DNA of 64,000 nucleotides from Streptomyces sp. NBC_01498 (GCF_036327775.1 NZ_CP109598.1:5716001-5780000); one strand, 5' to 3'. Shown: positions 1 through 9,961, counted from the first letter of the stretch. Notes: generated from the sequence alone by a model not told the origin. Made by a program: numbers and translations.

Positions 1-497
1 GGTACGTCGAGGATCGACTTCACGCCGGCGCAGACCACCGTGATCCGGGTCTCCGCGAGCAGCCGCAGATCCGCCGACTCGTCCTGCGCGCTGGTCCAGT
101 CGCGGTGGACACCGCCCAGCCCACCGGTGGCGAAGACCCGGATGCCCGCGCGGGCGGCGAGGAACGCCGTCGCGGACACCGTCGTCGCCCCGCTCGCCCC
201 CGTGGCGAGCGCGGGTGCCAGATCGCGGTGCCCGAGCTTGCGGACGGACACATCCCCGGCGATCCGCTCCAACTGGTCCTTGTCCAGGCCCACGTGAGCC
301 CTGCCGTCCAGTACGGCGACGGTGGCGGGCACGGCGCCGCCGGACCGTACGAGCGCCTCCAACTCCTCGGCGACGGCCAGATTGCGCGGGCGCGGCAGAC
401 CGTGTGCGATGATCGTCGACTCCAGGGCGACCACGGGCCGGCGCGCGTCGAGCGCCTCCCGTACCTCGGGGGACAACTGCGGTGTGGTGTCAGGCAT
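1..497 (-). CDS. psuG: Pseudouridine-5'-phosphate glycosidase (3' part outside window)
   Basis: The reverse strand reads from ATG at 497 to the window edge without a stop, giving about 165 residues. Seen in the translation are [16 protein letters not shown] near residues 24-39, a GLDKDQ segment, [13 protein letters not shown] and, at the cut end, [12 protein letters not shown]. These are family blocks of PsuG/indigoidine-synthase-A-like enzymes, which split pseudouridine 5'-phosphate into uracil and ribose 5-phosphate in the cytosol; the family normally has about 300 residues. It lies 140 bp downstream of the alkyltransferase gene on the same strand. A PfkB pseudouridine kinase often neighbours such genes and could lie beyond the edge, which cannot be checked here. 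Confidence 0.87.
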   Translation of the reverse strand, partial: MPDTTPQLSPEVREALDARRPVVALESTIIAHGLPRPRNLAVAEELEALVRSGGAVPATVAVLDGRAHVGLDKDQLERIAGDVSVRKLGHRDLAPALATGASGATTVSATAFLAARAGIRVFATGGLGGVHRDWTSAQDESADLRLLAETRITVVCAGVKSILDV

Positions 498-637
498 GTC
501 CCATCCCTGGCGCGCGACGGCGCCCCGCAAACGTCGCCGCCCGCCGGAGAGCCGGCCGGGCCGGGCCGTGGACGGGCGCCGTACGCGCGCGGCACGCCGC
601 CGGGAACACGGCCGGGGCCCGTGCGGAAGCCCGGAGG

Positions 638-1180
638 TCAGAACAGCGGCGCGGGCAGCACCCCTTCCAGCGCCAGCAGCTGCCGCTTGGTCTCCAGGCC
701 GCCCCCGAAGCCGCCCAGCCCGCCGCCGCTCTCCACCACCCGGTGGCACGGCACCACGAGCGGCAGCGGATTCGACCCCATCGCCGCGCCCACCGCCTGG
801 GCCGAGCCCGGACTGCCGACCCGGTCGGCCAGATCGCCGTACCCGACGACCGTGCCGTACGGAACACCCGTCGCCAGCTCCCGCAGCACCTGCCGGTTGA
901 AGCCGCCCGACAGCGACCAGTCGAGCGGCAGCGTGAACTCCCGGAGGGTGCCGTCGAAGAACGCCGCGAGCTGACGTATCGGCTCGGCCAGCCGGCCCGC
1001 CGGATCCTCCACCGGCTCGCATCCGAACCGCCCCCCGAGCTGCCGGAGCGCCGCCTCCCGCCGCCTGTCCGTGGCGTGGAAGACAACTGTCACAAGTCCT
1101 TCACGGGTGGCGGCCAGCAGCAGCGGGCCGATGTCGCTTCCGACCACGGCCCACTCCACCGGCTGCGTGTCACTGTCCAT
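638..1180 (-). CDS. ogt: Methylated-DNA--protein-cysteine S-methyltransferase (O6-alkylguanine repair)
   Basis: A 180-residue protein starting at ATG 1180 ([10 protein letters not shown]); an upstream extension to 1237 is open but unlikely. The C-terminal half carries [13 protein letters not shown], then [13 protein letters not shown] and a [18 protein letters not shown] end. PCHRV holds the acceptor cysteine that irreversibly takes the alkyl group from O6-alkylguanine. The length matches single-domain Ogt/MGT proteins (160-180 residues), and no AdaA regulatory domain is present. It is a suicide repair protein working directly on DNA. It may share a transcript with psuG, and lies in a neighbourhood rich in excision-repair genes. 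Confidence 0.93.
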   Translation of the reverse strand: MDSDTQPVEWAVVGSDIGPLLLAATREGLVTVVFHATDRRREAALRQLGGRFGCEPVEDPAGRLAEPIRQLAAFFDGTLREFTLPLDWSLSGGFNRQVLRELATGVPYGTVVGYGDLADRVGSPGSAQAVGAAMGSNPLPLVVPCHRVVESGGGLGGFGGGLETKRQLLALEGVLPAPLF

Positions 1181-1315
1181 GCCCACCACGCTACGGCCCG
1201 GGTCTGACAACGGTCCCGAACCCGTCACGGCCCCCAACCCGTCACGGGCCCGTTCCCAGGAACGGAAACCTCCGGAACGGGCCCGCGCCGGACAGGCCCG
1301 CCCCGGGACCGCCGC

Positions 1316-2224
1316 TCAGCCCACCGCGTCCCGCACCACGTCGGGGCGGTTGGTGATGATGCCGTCGACACCGAATCCGGCCACCCGCCGCGCTCCCGCC
1401 GCGTCGTCGACCGTCCAGGTGCTGACCTGGAGTCGCTTGCCGTGGGCGCCCTTCAGCCGGTGCACGGAGGCCACGTACGCGGCCGTCAGCGAGGTGTGCG
1501 TCGGGTTGATCCGGTCGGTGAACTCCGCGTACGAGGGCAGGTCCGCCACGGCGGGCGTACCGAGGAAACCGGTGGTCACGTCGGGCCGCCGCTCGTGCAC
1601 GGCCCGCACGCTGTCCGCGCCGAAACTCTGCACGACCAGCCGGTCCCGTACGTGCGCGCCGTCCAGCCAGCCCTCCGTACGGAGCACCCGCAGGATGTCC
1701 CCCTCGATGCCGGGATACAGCTCGGGCGCCTTGATCTCCAGAAGAAGGTTCTGCCGGTTGGCCTCGACCGCCGCCAGGAATTCCTCCAGCGTCGGCACCC
1801 GCTCACCCGCCCACGCGGCGCTGAACCAGCTGCCCGCGTCCAGCCGTGCGATCTCGGCGGCGGTGAAGTCCTTCACATTCCACGGCGCCCGGCCGGGGAA
1901 GACCCGCTCGGCGTCGGTGGTGCGCCTCAGGTCGGTGTCGTGCAGCACGACCAGCCTGCCGTCCCGTGTCCGCTGGACGTCGTTCTCCACCCAGTCGACG
2001 TCCAGTTCCGCGGCCTTGTCGACGGCGGCGAGGGTGTTCTCCGGCGCGTACGCGGAGGCCCCCCGGTGCGCGATGACCAGCGGATCGGCGGCCTGCCGGG
2101 AGCACACCGGGGACATCTCGGGGGCCGTGGCCCGGGGCACGGCGGCCGAGGCGGTCCCCGGCAGAATCAGCGCGACGGCCCCCAGCAGCGCGACGGCCGC
2201 GGTCACAGAGGTGCGTGCGTACAC
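1316..2224 (-). CDS. Secreted glycerophosphodiester phosphodiesterase
   Basis: 302 residues from GTG 2224, chosen because AAGGAG lies five bases upstream and because translation then opens with a signal peptide (YARTSVTAAVALLGAVALIL, cleavage near TASA-A). The mature part has the GDPD pattern: IAHRGASAYAPENT (catalytic His and Glu), VENDVQRTRDG with LHD (metal-binding Glu/Asp and second His), LLEIKAP, VQSFG and the closing GIITNRPD. Family enzymes hydrolyse glycerophosphodiesters to glycerol 3-phosphate and an alcohol; the signal peptide places this one outside the membrane, suggesting phospholipid or teichoic-acid scavenging (inference). It is divergent from the MHYT gene. Confidence 0.92.
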   Translation of the reverse strand: MYARTSVTAAVALLGAVALILPGTASAAVPRATAPEMSPVCSRQAADPLVIAHRGASAYAPENTLAAVDKAAELDVDWVENDVQRTRDGRLVVLHDTDLRRTTDAERVFPGRAPWNVKDFTAAEIARLDAGSWFSAAWAGERVPTLEEFLAAVEANRQNLLLEIKAPELYPGIEGDILRVLRTEGWLDGAHVRDRLVVQSFGADSVRAVHERRPDVTTGFLGTPAVADLPSYAEFTDRINPTHTSLTAAYVASVHRLKGAHGKRLQVSTWTVDDAAGARRVAGFGVDGIITNRPDVVRDAVG

Positions 2225-2459
2225 GGGAACTCCTTGTGTCGATCGGGTCGCGGAGAGTCGAGGGTGGCAGTCGGCGGCCAACACGCGACGGGCGAAGGTT
2301 GGCCACAACGTGAACGGAATGCGCCCGAGCCGGACCCCGGCACGGTCGCCATGTCGACATACGGGTGGCCGGAAGTTTCCTTGCGCTGCCGCTGGTCATA
2401 CTCTCGCCCCCGAACCAGCGCTTCCGCAGACGGCTCACCAGGAGCGAAGGGCGTACCGC

Positions 2460-3374
2460 ATGCAGGGCACCACCGACGGATTCAGCTACGGCCTGATCAC
2501 CCCCGTGGCGGCCTTTCTCATGGCCTGCCTCGGTGGCACGCTGGGCCTGCGCTGCGCCATCAGATCCCTGCACACCTCCCAACGAGGACGCAAGGCCGGC
2601 TGGCTCGCACTCGCCGCCGTCGCGATCGGCTCGGGCGTCTGGACGATGCACTTCATCGCCATGACCGGCTTCTCCGTGGCGGAGACGCCCGTCACGTACG
2701 ACGCGGCCACCACCTTCGCCGGTCTCGCCGTCGCGATCGTCATGGTCGGCCTCGGCGTCTTCCTGGTGGGATACCGCGGCACGACCCCGATGGCCCTGGT
2801 CACCGGCGGCACCGTCACCGGTCTCGGCATCGCGAGCATGCACTACCTGGGCATGTCCGGGATGCGGCTCCACGGCACCCTCGGCTACGACACGGTGACC
2901 GTCGGCGTCTCCGTCGTCATCGCCGTCGTCGCGGCCACCACGGCGCTGTGGGCCGCCGCCTCCGTGCACAGCCTCCTGATGAGCGTGGCCGCCAGTCTCG
3001 CCATGGGCGTCGCCGTCACCGGAATGCACTACACGGGCATGGCCGCCGTGCATGTCCGGCTCGGCACCCCCGGCGGCCCCGCCGACGGGACCGAGGCCGG
3101 CGAACCGGTGGCGACCCTGCTCGGGCCCATGCTGGTCGGACCCGGTGTCTTCCTGCTGCTGGCGGCCGTCGTGGTGGTCTTCGACCCGCTCATGGTCGCG
3201 GGCGGCCGGCGCGCCGCCGCACCGGCTCCCGAGGGGCCGGACCGGGGCGCCCGTAGCCGCGCGCTGTCCGGCGTACCGGCCCAGCGGACCCGCCGGGAAC
3301 CCAGGTACGGCACGAGCCCCGAGGAGACGGCGGCCGGGCGGTCCGTCCCGTCGCGGGGCGTCCACGACTGGTGA
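2460..3374 (+). CDS. MHYT-domain integral membrane sensor protein
   Basis: 304 residues from ATG 2460, with AGGAGCGAAGG upstream. About seven hydrophobic segments fill residues 10-250. Three of them carry the MHYT-type signature: [24 protein letters not shown] and [12 protein letters not shown]. Conserved Met/His pairs in such domains have been proposed to bind copper and to sense small ligands such as O2 or NO (family proposal, not shown here). The C-terminal 50 residues are charged and Arg/Pro-rich, with no GGDEF, EAL or kinase domain, so the output partner is unknown. It ends 40 bp before uvrB and is divergent from the phosphodiesterase gene. Confidence 0.88.
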   Translation: MQGTTDGFSYGLITPVAAFLMACLGGTLGLRCAIRSLHTSQRGRKAGWLALAAVAIGSGVWTMHFIAMTGFSVAETPVTYDAATTFAGLAVAIVMVGLGVFLVGYRGTTPMALVTGGTVTGLGIASMHYLGMSGMRLHGTLGYDTVTVGVSVVIAVVAATTALWAAASVHSLLMSVAASLAMGVAVTGMHYTGMAAVHVRLGTPGGPADGTEAGEPVATLLGPMLVGPGVFLLLAAVVVVFDPLMVAGGRRAAAPAPEGPDRGARSRALSGVPAQRTRREPRYGTSPEETAAGRSVPSRGVHDW

Positions 3375-3414
3375 TCCACACCCGGCTGTCAGTGGGGGGT
3401 CGTACCGTGGAGTC

Positions 3415-5550
3415 ATGCGGCCAGTTTCCAAGATCGAACGTACTTTGGCGCCTTTTGAGGTCATCAGCTCCTACCAGCCCAGCGGCGACCAGCCGACGGC
3501 GATCGCCGACCTGGAGCGCCGCGTCCGCGCGGACGAGCAGGACGTCGTCCTGCTGGGCGCGACGGGTACGGGCAAGTCGGCCACCACGGCCTGGATGATC
3601 GAGCGGCTCCAGCGCCCCACCCTGGTGATGGCCCCGAACAAGACGCTGGCCGCCCAGCTGGCGAACGAGTTCCGCGAGCTGCTCCCCAACAACGCCGTCG
3701 AGTACTTCGTCTCGTACTACGACTACTACCAGCCCGAGGCGTACGTCCCGCAGTCGGACACGTACATCGAGAAGGACTCCTCGATCAACGACGAGGTCGA
3801 GCGGCTGCGCCACTCGGCGACGAACTCGCTGCTCACCCGCCGTGACGTGGTCGTGGTCGCCTCCGTCTCCTGCATCTACGGCCTGGGTACGCCCCAGGAG
3901 TACGTGGACCGCATGGTGTCGCTGAAGGTCGGCGAGGAGTACGACCGCGACGAACTGCTGCGCCGCTTCGTCGACATCCAGTACACGCGCAACGACATGG
4001 CGTTCACCCGCGGCACCTTCCGGGTCCGCGGCGACACCATCGAGATCTTCCCGGTCTACGAGGAACTGGCCGTCCGTATCGAGATGTTCGGCGACGAGAT
4101 CGAGGCCCTCTCCACCCTCCACCCCCTCACCGGCGAGATCATCAGCGAGGACGAGCACCTGTACGTCTTCCCGGCCAGCCACTACGTGGCGGGACCCGAG
4201 CGCATGGAGAAGGCCGTCAACGGCATCGAGCGCGAGCTGGAGGAGCGCCTCGCCGAGCTGGAGAAGCAGGGCAAGCTCCTGGAGTCCCAGCGGCTGCGGA
4301 TGCGCACCACGTACGACATCGAGATGATGCGCCAGATCGGCTCCTGCTCCGGTATCGAGAACTACTCGATGCACTTCGACGACCGCCTGCCGGGCACCGC
4401 GCCCAACACCCTCCTCGACTACTTCCCCGAGGACTTCCTGCTGGTCATCGACGAGTCGCACGTCACCGTGCCGCAGATCGGCGCCATGTACGAGGGCGAC
4501 GCCTCCCGCAAGCGCACGCTGGTCGACCACGGCTTCCGGCTGCCCTCCGCGCTGGACAACCGGCCGCTGAAGTGGGAGGAGTTCCAGCAGCGCGTCGGCC
4601 AGACCGTCTATCTGTCCGCCACCCCCGGCACGTACGAACTCTCCCGGGGCGACGGCTTCGTGGAACAGATCATCCGCCCCACCGGGCTCGTCGACCCCGA
4701 GGTCGTCGTCAAGCCCACCGAGGGCCAGATCGACGACCTGGTGCACGAGATCCGCCTCCGCACCGAGCGGGACGAGCGCGTCCTGGTCACCACCCTCACC
4801 AAGAAGATGGCCGAGGACCTGACGGACTACTTCCTCGAACTGGGCGTACAGGTCCGCTATCTGCACAGCGACGTCGACACCCTGCGCCGTATCGAGCTGC
4901 TGCGCGAACTGCGCGCCGGCGAGTACGACGTCCTGGTGGGCATCAACCTCCTCCGGGAGGGACTCGACCTCCCCGAGGTGTCCCTCGTGGCGATCCTCGA
5001 CGCCGACAAGCAGGGCTTCCTCAGGTCGGGGACCTCCCTGATCCAGACGATCGGGCGCGCGGCGCGCAACGTCTCCGGCCAGGTCCACATGTACGCGGAC
5101 CGGATCACCCCGGCGATGGAACAGGCCATCGACGAGACCAACCGCCGCCGCGAGAAGCAGATCGCGTACAACACCGAGCGGGGCCTGGACCCGCAGCCGC
5201 TGCGCAAGAAGATCAACGACATCGTCGCGACCATCGCGCGCGAGGAGGTCGACACCGAGCAACTGCTCGGCACCGGCTACCGCCAGGGCAAGCAGGCCAA
5301 GACACCCGTGCCGTCGCTCTCCGGCCGCGCGGGGGCCGAGACCGGGCGGCCGGGCCGGAAGACCGCCAAACAGGGCGCGGTGGTCACCGACCGGCCCGCG
5401 GCCGAACTGGCCGGAATCATCGAGGAGATGACCGAGCGCATGCGCGCGGCGGCGGCTGATCTCCAGTTCGAGGTGGCGGCGCGACTGCGTGACGAAGTGG
5501 GCGAACTGAAAAAGGAGTTGCGGCAGATGAGGGAGGTAGGACTCGCCTGA
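3415..5550 (+). CDS. uvrB: Excinuclease ABC subunit B
   Basis: 711 residues from ATG 3415 ([11 protein letters not shown]). Walker A is [11 protein letters not shown] near residue 48. The damage-probing beta-hairpin region is [27 protein letters not shown] is the Walker B box, helicase motif VI is QTIGRAARN, and the C-terminal UVR motif ([18 protein letters not shown]) contacts UvrC. UvrB receives damage from UvrA, opens the helix and forms the pre-incision complex. Length is normal for the family, with a lysine/glycine-rich stretch before the UVR motif. GGAG sits close to the start. It is followed 136 bp later by terD in the same direction. Confidence 0.98.
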   Translation: MRPVSKIERTLAPFEVISSYQPSGDQPTAIADLERRVRADEQDVVLLGATGTGKSATTAWMIERLQRPTLVMAPNKTLAAQLANEFRELLPNNAVEYFVSYYDYYQPEAYVPQSDTYIEKDSSINDEVERLRHSATNSLLTRRDVVVVASVSCIYGLGTPQEYVDRMVSLKVGEEYDRDELLRRFVDIQYTRNDMAFTRGTFRVRGDTIEIFPVYEELAVRIEMFGDEIEALSTLHPLTGEIISEDEHLYVFPASHYVAGPERMEKAVNGIERELEERLAELEKQGKLLESQRLRMRTTYDIEMMRQIGSCSGIENYSMHFDDRLPGTAPNTLLDYFPEDFLLVIDESHVTVPQIGAMYEGDASRKRTLVDHGFRLPSALDNRPLKWEEFQQRVGQTVYLSATPGTYELSRGDGFVEQIIRPTGLVDPEVVVKPTEGQIDDLVHEIRLRTERDERVLVTTLTKKMAEDLTDYFLELGVQVRYLHSDVDTLRRIELLRELRAGEYDVLVGINLLREGLDLPEVSLVAILDADKQGFLRSGTSLIQTIGRAARNVSGQVHMYADRITPAMEQAIDETNRRREKQIAYNTERGLDPQPLRKKINDIVATIAREEVDTEQLLGTGYRQGKQAKTPVPSLSGRAGAETGRPGRKTAKQGAVVTDRPAAELAGIIEEMTERMRAAAADLQFEVAARLRDEVGELKKELRQMREVGLA

Positions 5551-5686
5551 CGCCGTCACACCTGGTGTGTTGCAGGAACGACACAAAAACGGCCGAAGTC
5601 TCCTGCGCTGTCAGTGCGACTGCGTAGGGTACGGGACAACCGCACACACGGACGGTTGCGGGGGAACTTCCGAGAGGGGACAGCGC

Positions 5687-6301
5687 GTGGTGGACGTATC
5701 CAAGGGCGGTACGCCCGGGGGCCCTGGGGTCAATCTGACCAAGGGGCAGGCCATCAGCCTGGAGAAGAGGGGCGGCGGCACCCTGACGGCCGTGCGCATG
5801 GGGCTCGGCTGGCAGGCCGCGCCGCGCCGCGGTCTGTTCGGGTCACGCACCCGTGAGATCGACCTGGACGCCTCGGCGGTGCTCTTCGCCGACAAGCAGC
5901 CGGTCGACGTGGTCTTCTTCCGCCACCTGGTCAGCGACGACGGTTCGGTGCGCCACACGGGCGACAATCTCGTCGGCGGCGCCGGACAGGGCGGCGACGA
6001 CGAGGCGATCCTCGTGGACCTCCAGCGGGTCCCGGTCCACATCGACCAGATCGTCTTCACGGTGAACTCGTTCACCGGCCAGACGTTCCAGGAGGTGCAG
6101 AACGCCTTCTGCCGCATCGTCGACGAGACCAACGGCGACGAGCTCGCCCGCTACACGCTGGACGGCGGCGGTCAGTACACGGCCCAGATCATGGCCAAGG
6201 TGCACCGCTCCGGCAGCGGCTGGCAGATGACCGCGCTGGGCAATCCGGCCAACGGCCGGACGTTCCAGGACCTGATGCCGGCGATCCTGCCGCACCTGTA
6301 G
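5687..6301 (+). CDS. TerD-family stress protein
   Basis: 204 residues. GTG 5687 is chosen because AGGGGA lies six bases upstream; the next in-frame GTG (5690) is also possible. The protein opens with VSKGG..VNLTKGQAISLEK and contains MGLGWQA, EIDLDASAVLF, the acidic SDDGSVRHTGDNLVGG loop, GDDEAILVDL and NSFTGQTFQEVQNAFCRI. These are hallmarks of the TerD fold; acidic residues in the SDD and GDD loops bind calcium in studied members. TerD proteins belong to membrane-linked stress systems named for tellurite resistance whose exact chemistry is unsettled. Together with the next gene and terC it makes a Ter neighbourhood. Confidence 0.93.
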   Translation: MVDVSKGGTPGGPGVNLTKGQAISLEKRGGGTLTAVRMGLGWQAAPRRGLFGSRTREIDLDASAVLFADKQPVDVVFFRHLVSDDGSVRHTGDNLVGGAGQGGDDEAILVDLQRVPVHIDQIVFTVNSFTGQTFQEVQNAFCRIVDETNGDELARYTLDGGGQYTAQIMAKVHRSGSGWQMTALGNPANGRTFQDLMPAILPHL

Positions 6302-6326
6302 GCACGGAAGGTCCGACGGCGCACGC

Positions 6327-6359
6327 GCAGCTCCCGGAGGCAAGGCCGCCGGGAGCTGC
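6327..6359 (+). terminator. Hairpin after the TerD gene
   Basis: A perfect 11-bp inverted repeat (GCAGCTCCCGG / CCGGGAGCTGC) encloses an 11-base loop, starting 26 bases after the terD stop. No T-run follows, which is usual for Streptomyces hairpin terminators. Confidence 0.65.
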
Positions 6360-6478
6360 ACCGCTTGCCGGACGGGAGCGGCCGGGGCTCCCCCCGGCCC
6401 GGCCGGCGGACCGGCGCAGCACCACCGAACGACATCACTACGGGCCACCGACGCGTGACCGACGAGGGGACAGAGGCG

Positions 6479-8500
6479 ATGACGGCCGAGCTGGTCCGGG
6501 GGCAGAACCATCCCTTGCCCCACAGCCGACTGGAGATCCGGGTGACGGCCGGCACACCGGTCATGGCGTGTGCCTCCCTCGCCGACGACCGGGGGACCAG
6601 CCTCGGCGTCGAGGGCATCGCCCACCCCGGCTCGCCCGCCCTGCCCGGCATCGAGGTCTCCAAGCAGGCCACCACCGGACTGCGCTTCCATGTCGACCTG
6701 GAGGCCGTACCCGACCGCGCGCACCTGGTGCACCTGCTGCTCGCACTCCCCGACGGGGTCGGCGGCCCCGCCCGGTTCGGCGCCACCGCGGCCCCGTTCG
6801 CCGCCGTCACCTCCACCGACGGCACCGAGATCGCCAGCTTCACCCTCACCGGCCTCGAAGCGGAGTCCGCCGTCGTCGCCCTGGAGCTCTACCGCCGCCA
6901 GGGCGCCTGGAAGGTCCGCGCCGTCGGACAGGGGTACGCGGGCGGCCTCGCCGAGCTCTTCGGCGACCAGGGGCTGCCGGGGGCCCGCGAGTTCGCCGCC
7001 GGGATCCAGGAGGCGGTCACCCGCCACATGGCCGGCGCGATCCAGGCACCGCCGACCGGCGTGCCCGGCGCCGCCCGGGTACGCCCGGACAGGTCCGCGG
7101 CGGCCACCACCCAGACCGGCCAGACCGCGGGCACCACGGGCGCGGCGGTCCCGCCGCCCGGGACCCCCGGCCCCCCGCCCCAGCAGTTGCCCGGCACCCC
7201 CGGTCCGCAGCCGGCCGGACCGCCGGACGGCCAGAGCCCCCCGCCGGCCGCCGCCCCGCACACCACCCCCGGCGGACGGGTCGACTACACCCACCCCCGC
7301 CGCCGGACCACCGCCCCGCCCACCCCGCCGCCCGCGTCACCGCTCCAGCCCGAGCCCGGCAGGCCGCCCCGCCCCGTCGCCGGGGACGCGACCGGCTGGT
7401 CCATGGAGGAACGCCTCTACAACCAGGTGTGGGGCATGTTCGAGGACCTGGCCCGCGCCACCGCCGCCTACCGCAGCGCCGTCGACTTCGCCGAGTCCCG
7501 CATGGACCAGGAGCTGGACGGGGTCCTGTCCGACCCGCGCAGCCGGATAGGCGGCACCGGCGACGCCGCCCGTGAGGCCGCCCGCGCCAAGCGCGACCGG
7601 CTCACCGGCCAGGCGCGCGAGGCCCTGGACCGGGACCTCGGCCAGCTGGCCGCCGAGTCGGAGGTCGTCGAGCCCGCCCTGCCGCCCGCGTACGCCCGCT
7701 GGGACAACCCCGTCTGGCACGCCTACCGCGTCCCGATGGACAACCCGATGGCCCTGCGCCTCGGCGATCTCCACCTGCCCGAGCGCACCGATCTGCGCAT
7801 CCCCATGCTGATCCGGCTCCCCCTGGAGCGCGGTCTGTGGATCGACAGCGGCCGGTCGGGCTCGGAAGGCGCCCTCATGCTGGACGAGAGCCAGCTGCGC
7901 GCGCTCGCCGTGGACCAGGCCGTCGGCCACGCCGCGCGTCTTCTCGCGGCGTACCCGCCCGGCGAGTTCAGCGTCCATGTCATCGACGCGGCGGGCGCCG
8001 CGGCCCGCTCGCTGGCCCCGCTGGTCGAGGCGGGCGTGCTGAGCCGGCCTCCGGCGGCCGGGGCCGCGGGGGTCGCCGCGGTGCTCGCGCGCCTCACCCG
8101 GCGGGTGGACCTGGTGCAGATGGCTGTCCGGGGCGGCGCGGCCGATTCCCTGCCGCCCGACCTGGACACCGGCGAGCAGCTGCTCATCGTGAACGACTTC
8201 CCGCACGGTTTCGACGACCGGGCGGTCACCCAGCTGCGCTATCTCGCCGACGAGGGCCCGGCCGTGGGCGTCCATCTGATGATGGTCGCCGACCGGGAGG
8301 ACGCGAGTGCGTACGGCCCGGTGCTCGACCCCCTCTGGCGCTCACTGCTGCGGGTCACGCCCGTCGCCGACGACCATCTCGCCGACCCCTGGGTCGGCCA
8401 CGCGTGGACGTTCGAGCCGCCGACCATGCCGCCGGGCAGCGCGATACTCCGGCGGGTGCTCGAACAGGTCGCCGAGGCGCGCCGCGCCTGGCGCCGCTGA
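6479..8500 (+). CDS. TerD-domain protein fused to a large C-terminal ATPase-like module
   Basis: 673 residues from ATG 6479, with AGGGGACAGAGG upstream. Residues 1-190 are a TerD-like beta-sandwich (KQATTGLRFHVDLEAVPD, FTLTGLEAESAVVALELYRRQGAWKVRAVGQGY). Residues 195-300 form a Pro/Gly/Gln-rich disordered linker. The C-terminal 370 residues resemble the FtsK/HerA-like module attached to some Ter proteins: helical part (EERLYNQVWGMFEDLARATAAYRSAVDF), IPMLIRLPLERGLWID, FSVHVIDAAG, QLLIVNDFPHGF and a final PPGSAILRRVLEQ. No intact Walker A is visible, so it may be a degenerate or non-hydrolysing module. The role is inferred as a scaffold for Ter-dependent stress signalling. Confidence 0.78.
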   Translation: MTAELVRGQNHPLPHSRLEIRVTAGTPVMACASLADDRGTSLGVEGIAHPGSPALPGIEVSKQATTGLRFHVDLEAVPDRAHLVHLLLALPDGVGGPARFGATAAPFAAVTSTDGTEIASFTLTGLEAESAVVALELYRRQGAWKVRAVGQGYAGGLAELFGDQGLPGAREFAAGIQEAVTRHMAGAIQAPPTGVPGAARVRPDRSAAATTQTGQTAGTTGAAVPPPGTPGPPPQQLPGTPGPQPAGPPDGQSPPPAAAPHTTPGGRVDYTHPRRRTTAPPTPPPASPLQPEPGRPPRPVAGDATGWSMEERLYNQVWGMFEDLARATAAYRSAVDFAESRMDQELDGVLSDPRSRIGGTGDAAREAARAKRDRLTGQAREALDRDLGQLAAESEVVEPALPPAYARWDNPVWHAYRVPMDNPMALRLGDLHLPERTDLRIPMLIRLPLERGLWIDSGRSGSEGALMLDESQLRALAVDQAVGHAARLLAAYPPGEFSVHVIDAAGAAARSLAPLVEAGVLSRPPAAGAAGVAAVLARLTRRVDLVQMAVRGGAADSLPPDLDTGEQLLIVNDFPHGFDDRAVTQLRYLADEGPAVGVHLMMVADREDASAYGPVLDPLWRSLLRVTPVADDHLADPWVGHAWTFEPPTMPPGSAILRRVLEQVAEARRAWRR

Positions 8501-8672
8501 CGCGTCCGGTCACCCCTCCGCCCGTCCGTCTCTCCGCCCGTCCGCCCGTCTCGGGACCGGACCGGATGCCTCCGGTTGTGCCTCGAGTGGTCTCCCGATC
8601 ACGCCCGATTCCGCCCGTATCCCGGCCTGAACAGCGCCCGACCCGCGCCCGCGCGCCCCCCTGGAGTGGGAC

Positions 8673-8702
8673 TTTACCTTTTCTTGGTGTTTCCTGTACT
8701 CT
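8673..8702 (+). promoter_or_regulatory. Candidate sigma70-type promoter for the terC transcript
   Basis: A short AT-rich island unlike its surroundings contains TTTACC (8673-8678) and, after 18 bases, TACTCT (8697-8702). The start point would fall just before the riboswitch-like leader that begins at 8711. Assigned by eye only. Confidence 0.4.
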
Positions 8703-8710
8703 CTGTTGAA

Positions 8711-8820
8711 CGGAGGGGAGTACTCCCGCACCGCGACGTACCCGTCAATACGGACCGCCATCGGTCCCGGGGCGTCGGCCCGCCGGCGCCGATCAGACGC
8801 ACGGGTGGAAGAGACCTCCG
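8711..8820 (+). promoter_or_regulatory. yybP-ykoY-type (manganese) riboswitch upstream of terC
   Basis: A closing helix CGGAGG (8711-8716) / CCTCCG (8815-8820) encloses the family signature. The GGGGAGTA block lies immediately inside the 5' arm, a GTCAATACGG loop segment follows, and GGAAGAGAC lies just inside the 3' arm, matching the GCAAGAC-type strand of yybP-ykoY RNAs. Members bind Mn2+ (and respond to pH in E. coli alx) and control TerC/Alx-family genes, which is exactly what follows at 8865. The helix-to-start distance of 44 bases would allow translational or transcriptional control. Covariance scoring was not possible. Confidence 0.72.
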
Positions 8821-8864
8821 GCAGCGACAACGCTGATCAGTAGCGGTACGAAGCCGGAGGCACA

Positions 8865-9923
8865 GTGGACGTTTCATGGACTCTCTGGGCGCTGACCATT
8901 CTTGGTCTGAGCGCCCTGATCGCGGTCGACTTCTTCATCGGGCGCAAGCCCCATGACGTGTCGATCAAGGAAGCCGGAATCTGGACGATCGTCTGGATCG
9001 TTCTCGCCGCGCTGTTCGGGATCGGGCTGCTCGTCTTCGGCACCAGTCAGGCGTCGGGCGAGTTCTTCGCCGGATTCATCACCGAGAAGTCGCTCAGCGT
9101 CGACAACCTCTTCGTCTTCGTCCTGATCATGGCGAAGTTCGCGGTGCCCACCCAGCTTCAGCAGCGGGTGCTGCTCATCGGTGTGCTCATCGCCCTGGTC
9201 CTGCGGGCCATCTTCATCGCGGCGGGCGCGGCGATCATCGCCAGCTTCTCGTGGGTCTTCTACCTCTTCGGCGCGTTCCTGATCTACACGGCCTGGAAGC
9301 TCGTCCAGGAGGCGCGTGCCGGTGACGAGGAGGACGAGTTCGAGGAGAACCGCCTCCTGAAGTCCATCGAGCAGCGCTTCGGCGTCGCCGACAAGTACCA
9401 CGGCACCAAGCTCTTCATACGGAACAACGGCAAGCGGGTGCTGACGCCGCTGATGGTGGTCATGCTCGCCATCGGCACCACCGATGTGCTGTTCGCGCTG
9501 GACTCGATCCCCGCGATCTTCGGCCTGACCCAGGACCCGTACATCGTCTTCACCGCCAACGCCTTCGCCCTGATGGGTCTGCGGCAGCTGTACTTCCTGA
9601 TCGGCGGACTGCTCAAGAAGCTGGTCCACCTCAGCTACGGTCTGTCGATCATCCTCGGCTTCATCGGTGTCAAGCTCGTGCTGCACGCGCTGCACGAGAG
9701 CGGGGTGCATGTCCCCGAGATCACCATTCCGTTCTCGCTCGCCGTCATCTGCGGTGTACTGATCATCACCACGATCACCAGCCTGATCGCCTCCCGCAAG
9801 CAGGCGGAACGCGAGGCGGCCGAGGCCGCGGCCGACGGCACGAACAGCGTCACGGACAGTGCCACGGACCGGGGTCCGACCACGGACAAGGACGGTGCGG
9901 GCAAGGCCGACGTCGACGCCTGA
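8865..9923 (+). CDS. TerC/Alx-family integral membrane protein
   Basis: 352 residues from GTG 8865, which has an ideal GGAGG four bases upstream. Seven to nine hydrophobic helices include the conserved blocks EKSLSVDNLFVFVLIMAKF and LAIGTTDVLFALDSIPAIFGLTQDPYIVFTANAFALMGLRQLYF. The acidic residues in SVDN and TTD..FALDSIPA are the putative metal-binding sites. The cytoplasmic tail (residues 300-352) is hydrophilic and acidic. Family members (Alx, MeeF/MeeY-like) are linked to Mn2+ export or to loading of exported metalloproteins. The upstream riboswitch-like leader supports manganese homeostasis rather than tellurite as the physiological role (inference). Confidence 0.94.
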   Translation: MDVSWTLWALTILGLSALIAVDFFIGRKPHDVSIKEAGIWTIVWIVLAALFGIGLLVFGTSQASGEFFAGFITEKSLSVDNLFVFVLIMAKFAVPTQLQQRVLLIGVLIALVLRAIFIAAGAAIIASFSWVFYLFGAFLIYTAWKLVQEARAGDEEDEFEENRLLKSIEQRFGVADKYHGTKLFIRNNGKRVLTPLMVVMLAIGTTDVLFALDSIPAIFGLTQDPYIVFTANAFALMGLRQLYFLIGGLLKKLVHLSYGLSIILGFIGVKLVLHALHESGVHVPEITIPFSLAVICGVLIITTITSLIASRKQAEREAAEAAADGTNSVTDSATDRGPTTDKDGAGKADVDA

Positions 9924-9961
9924 GACGCCCGACGCGCCTGATCGTGGCGCGGAAACGGGAT

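Noticed and set aside
3380..3414. LexA box or leaderless promoter for uvrB
   Set aside because: No TCGAAC/GTTCGA arms found; TACCGT is close to the start but no -35 lies at the right distance and GGAG gives a normal ribosome site.
8510..8830. Minus-strand 106-codon frame in the terC leader
   Set aside because: It covers the promoter and riboswitch-like element, has no recognisable domain and no ribosome site.
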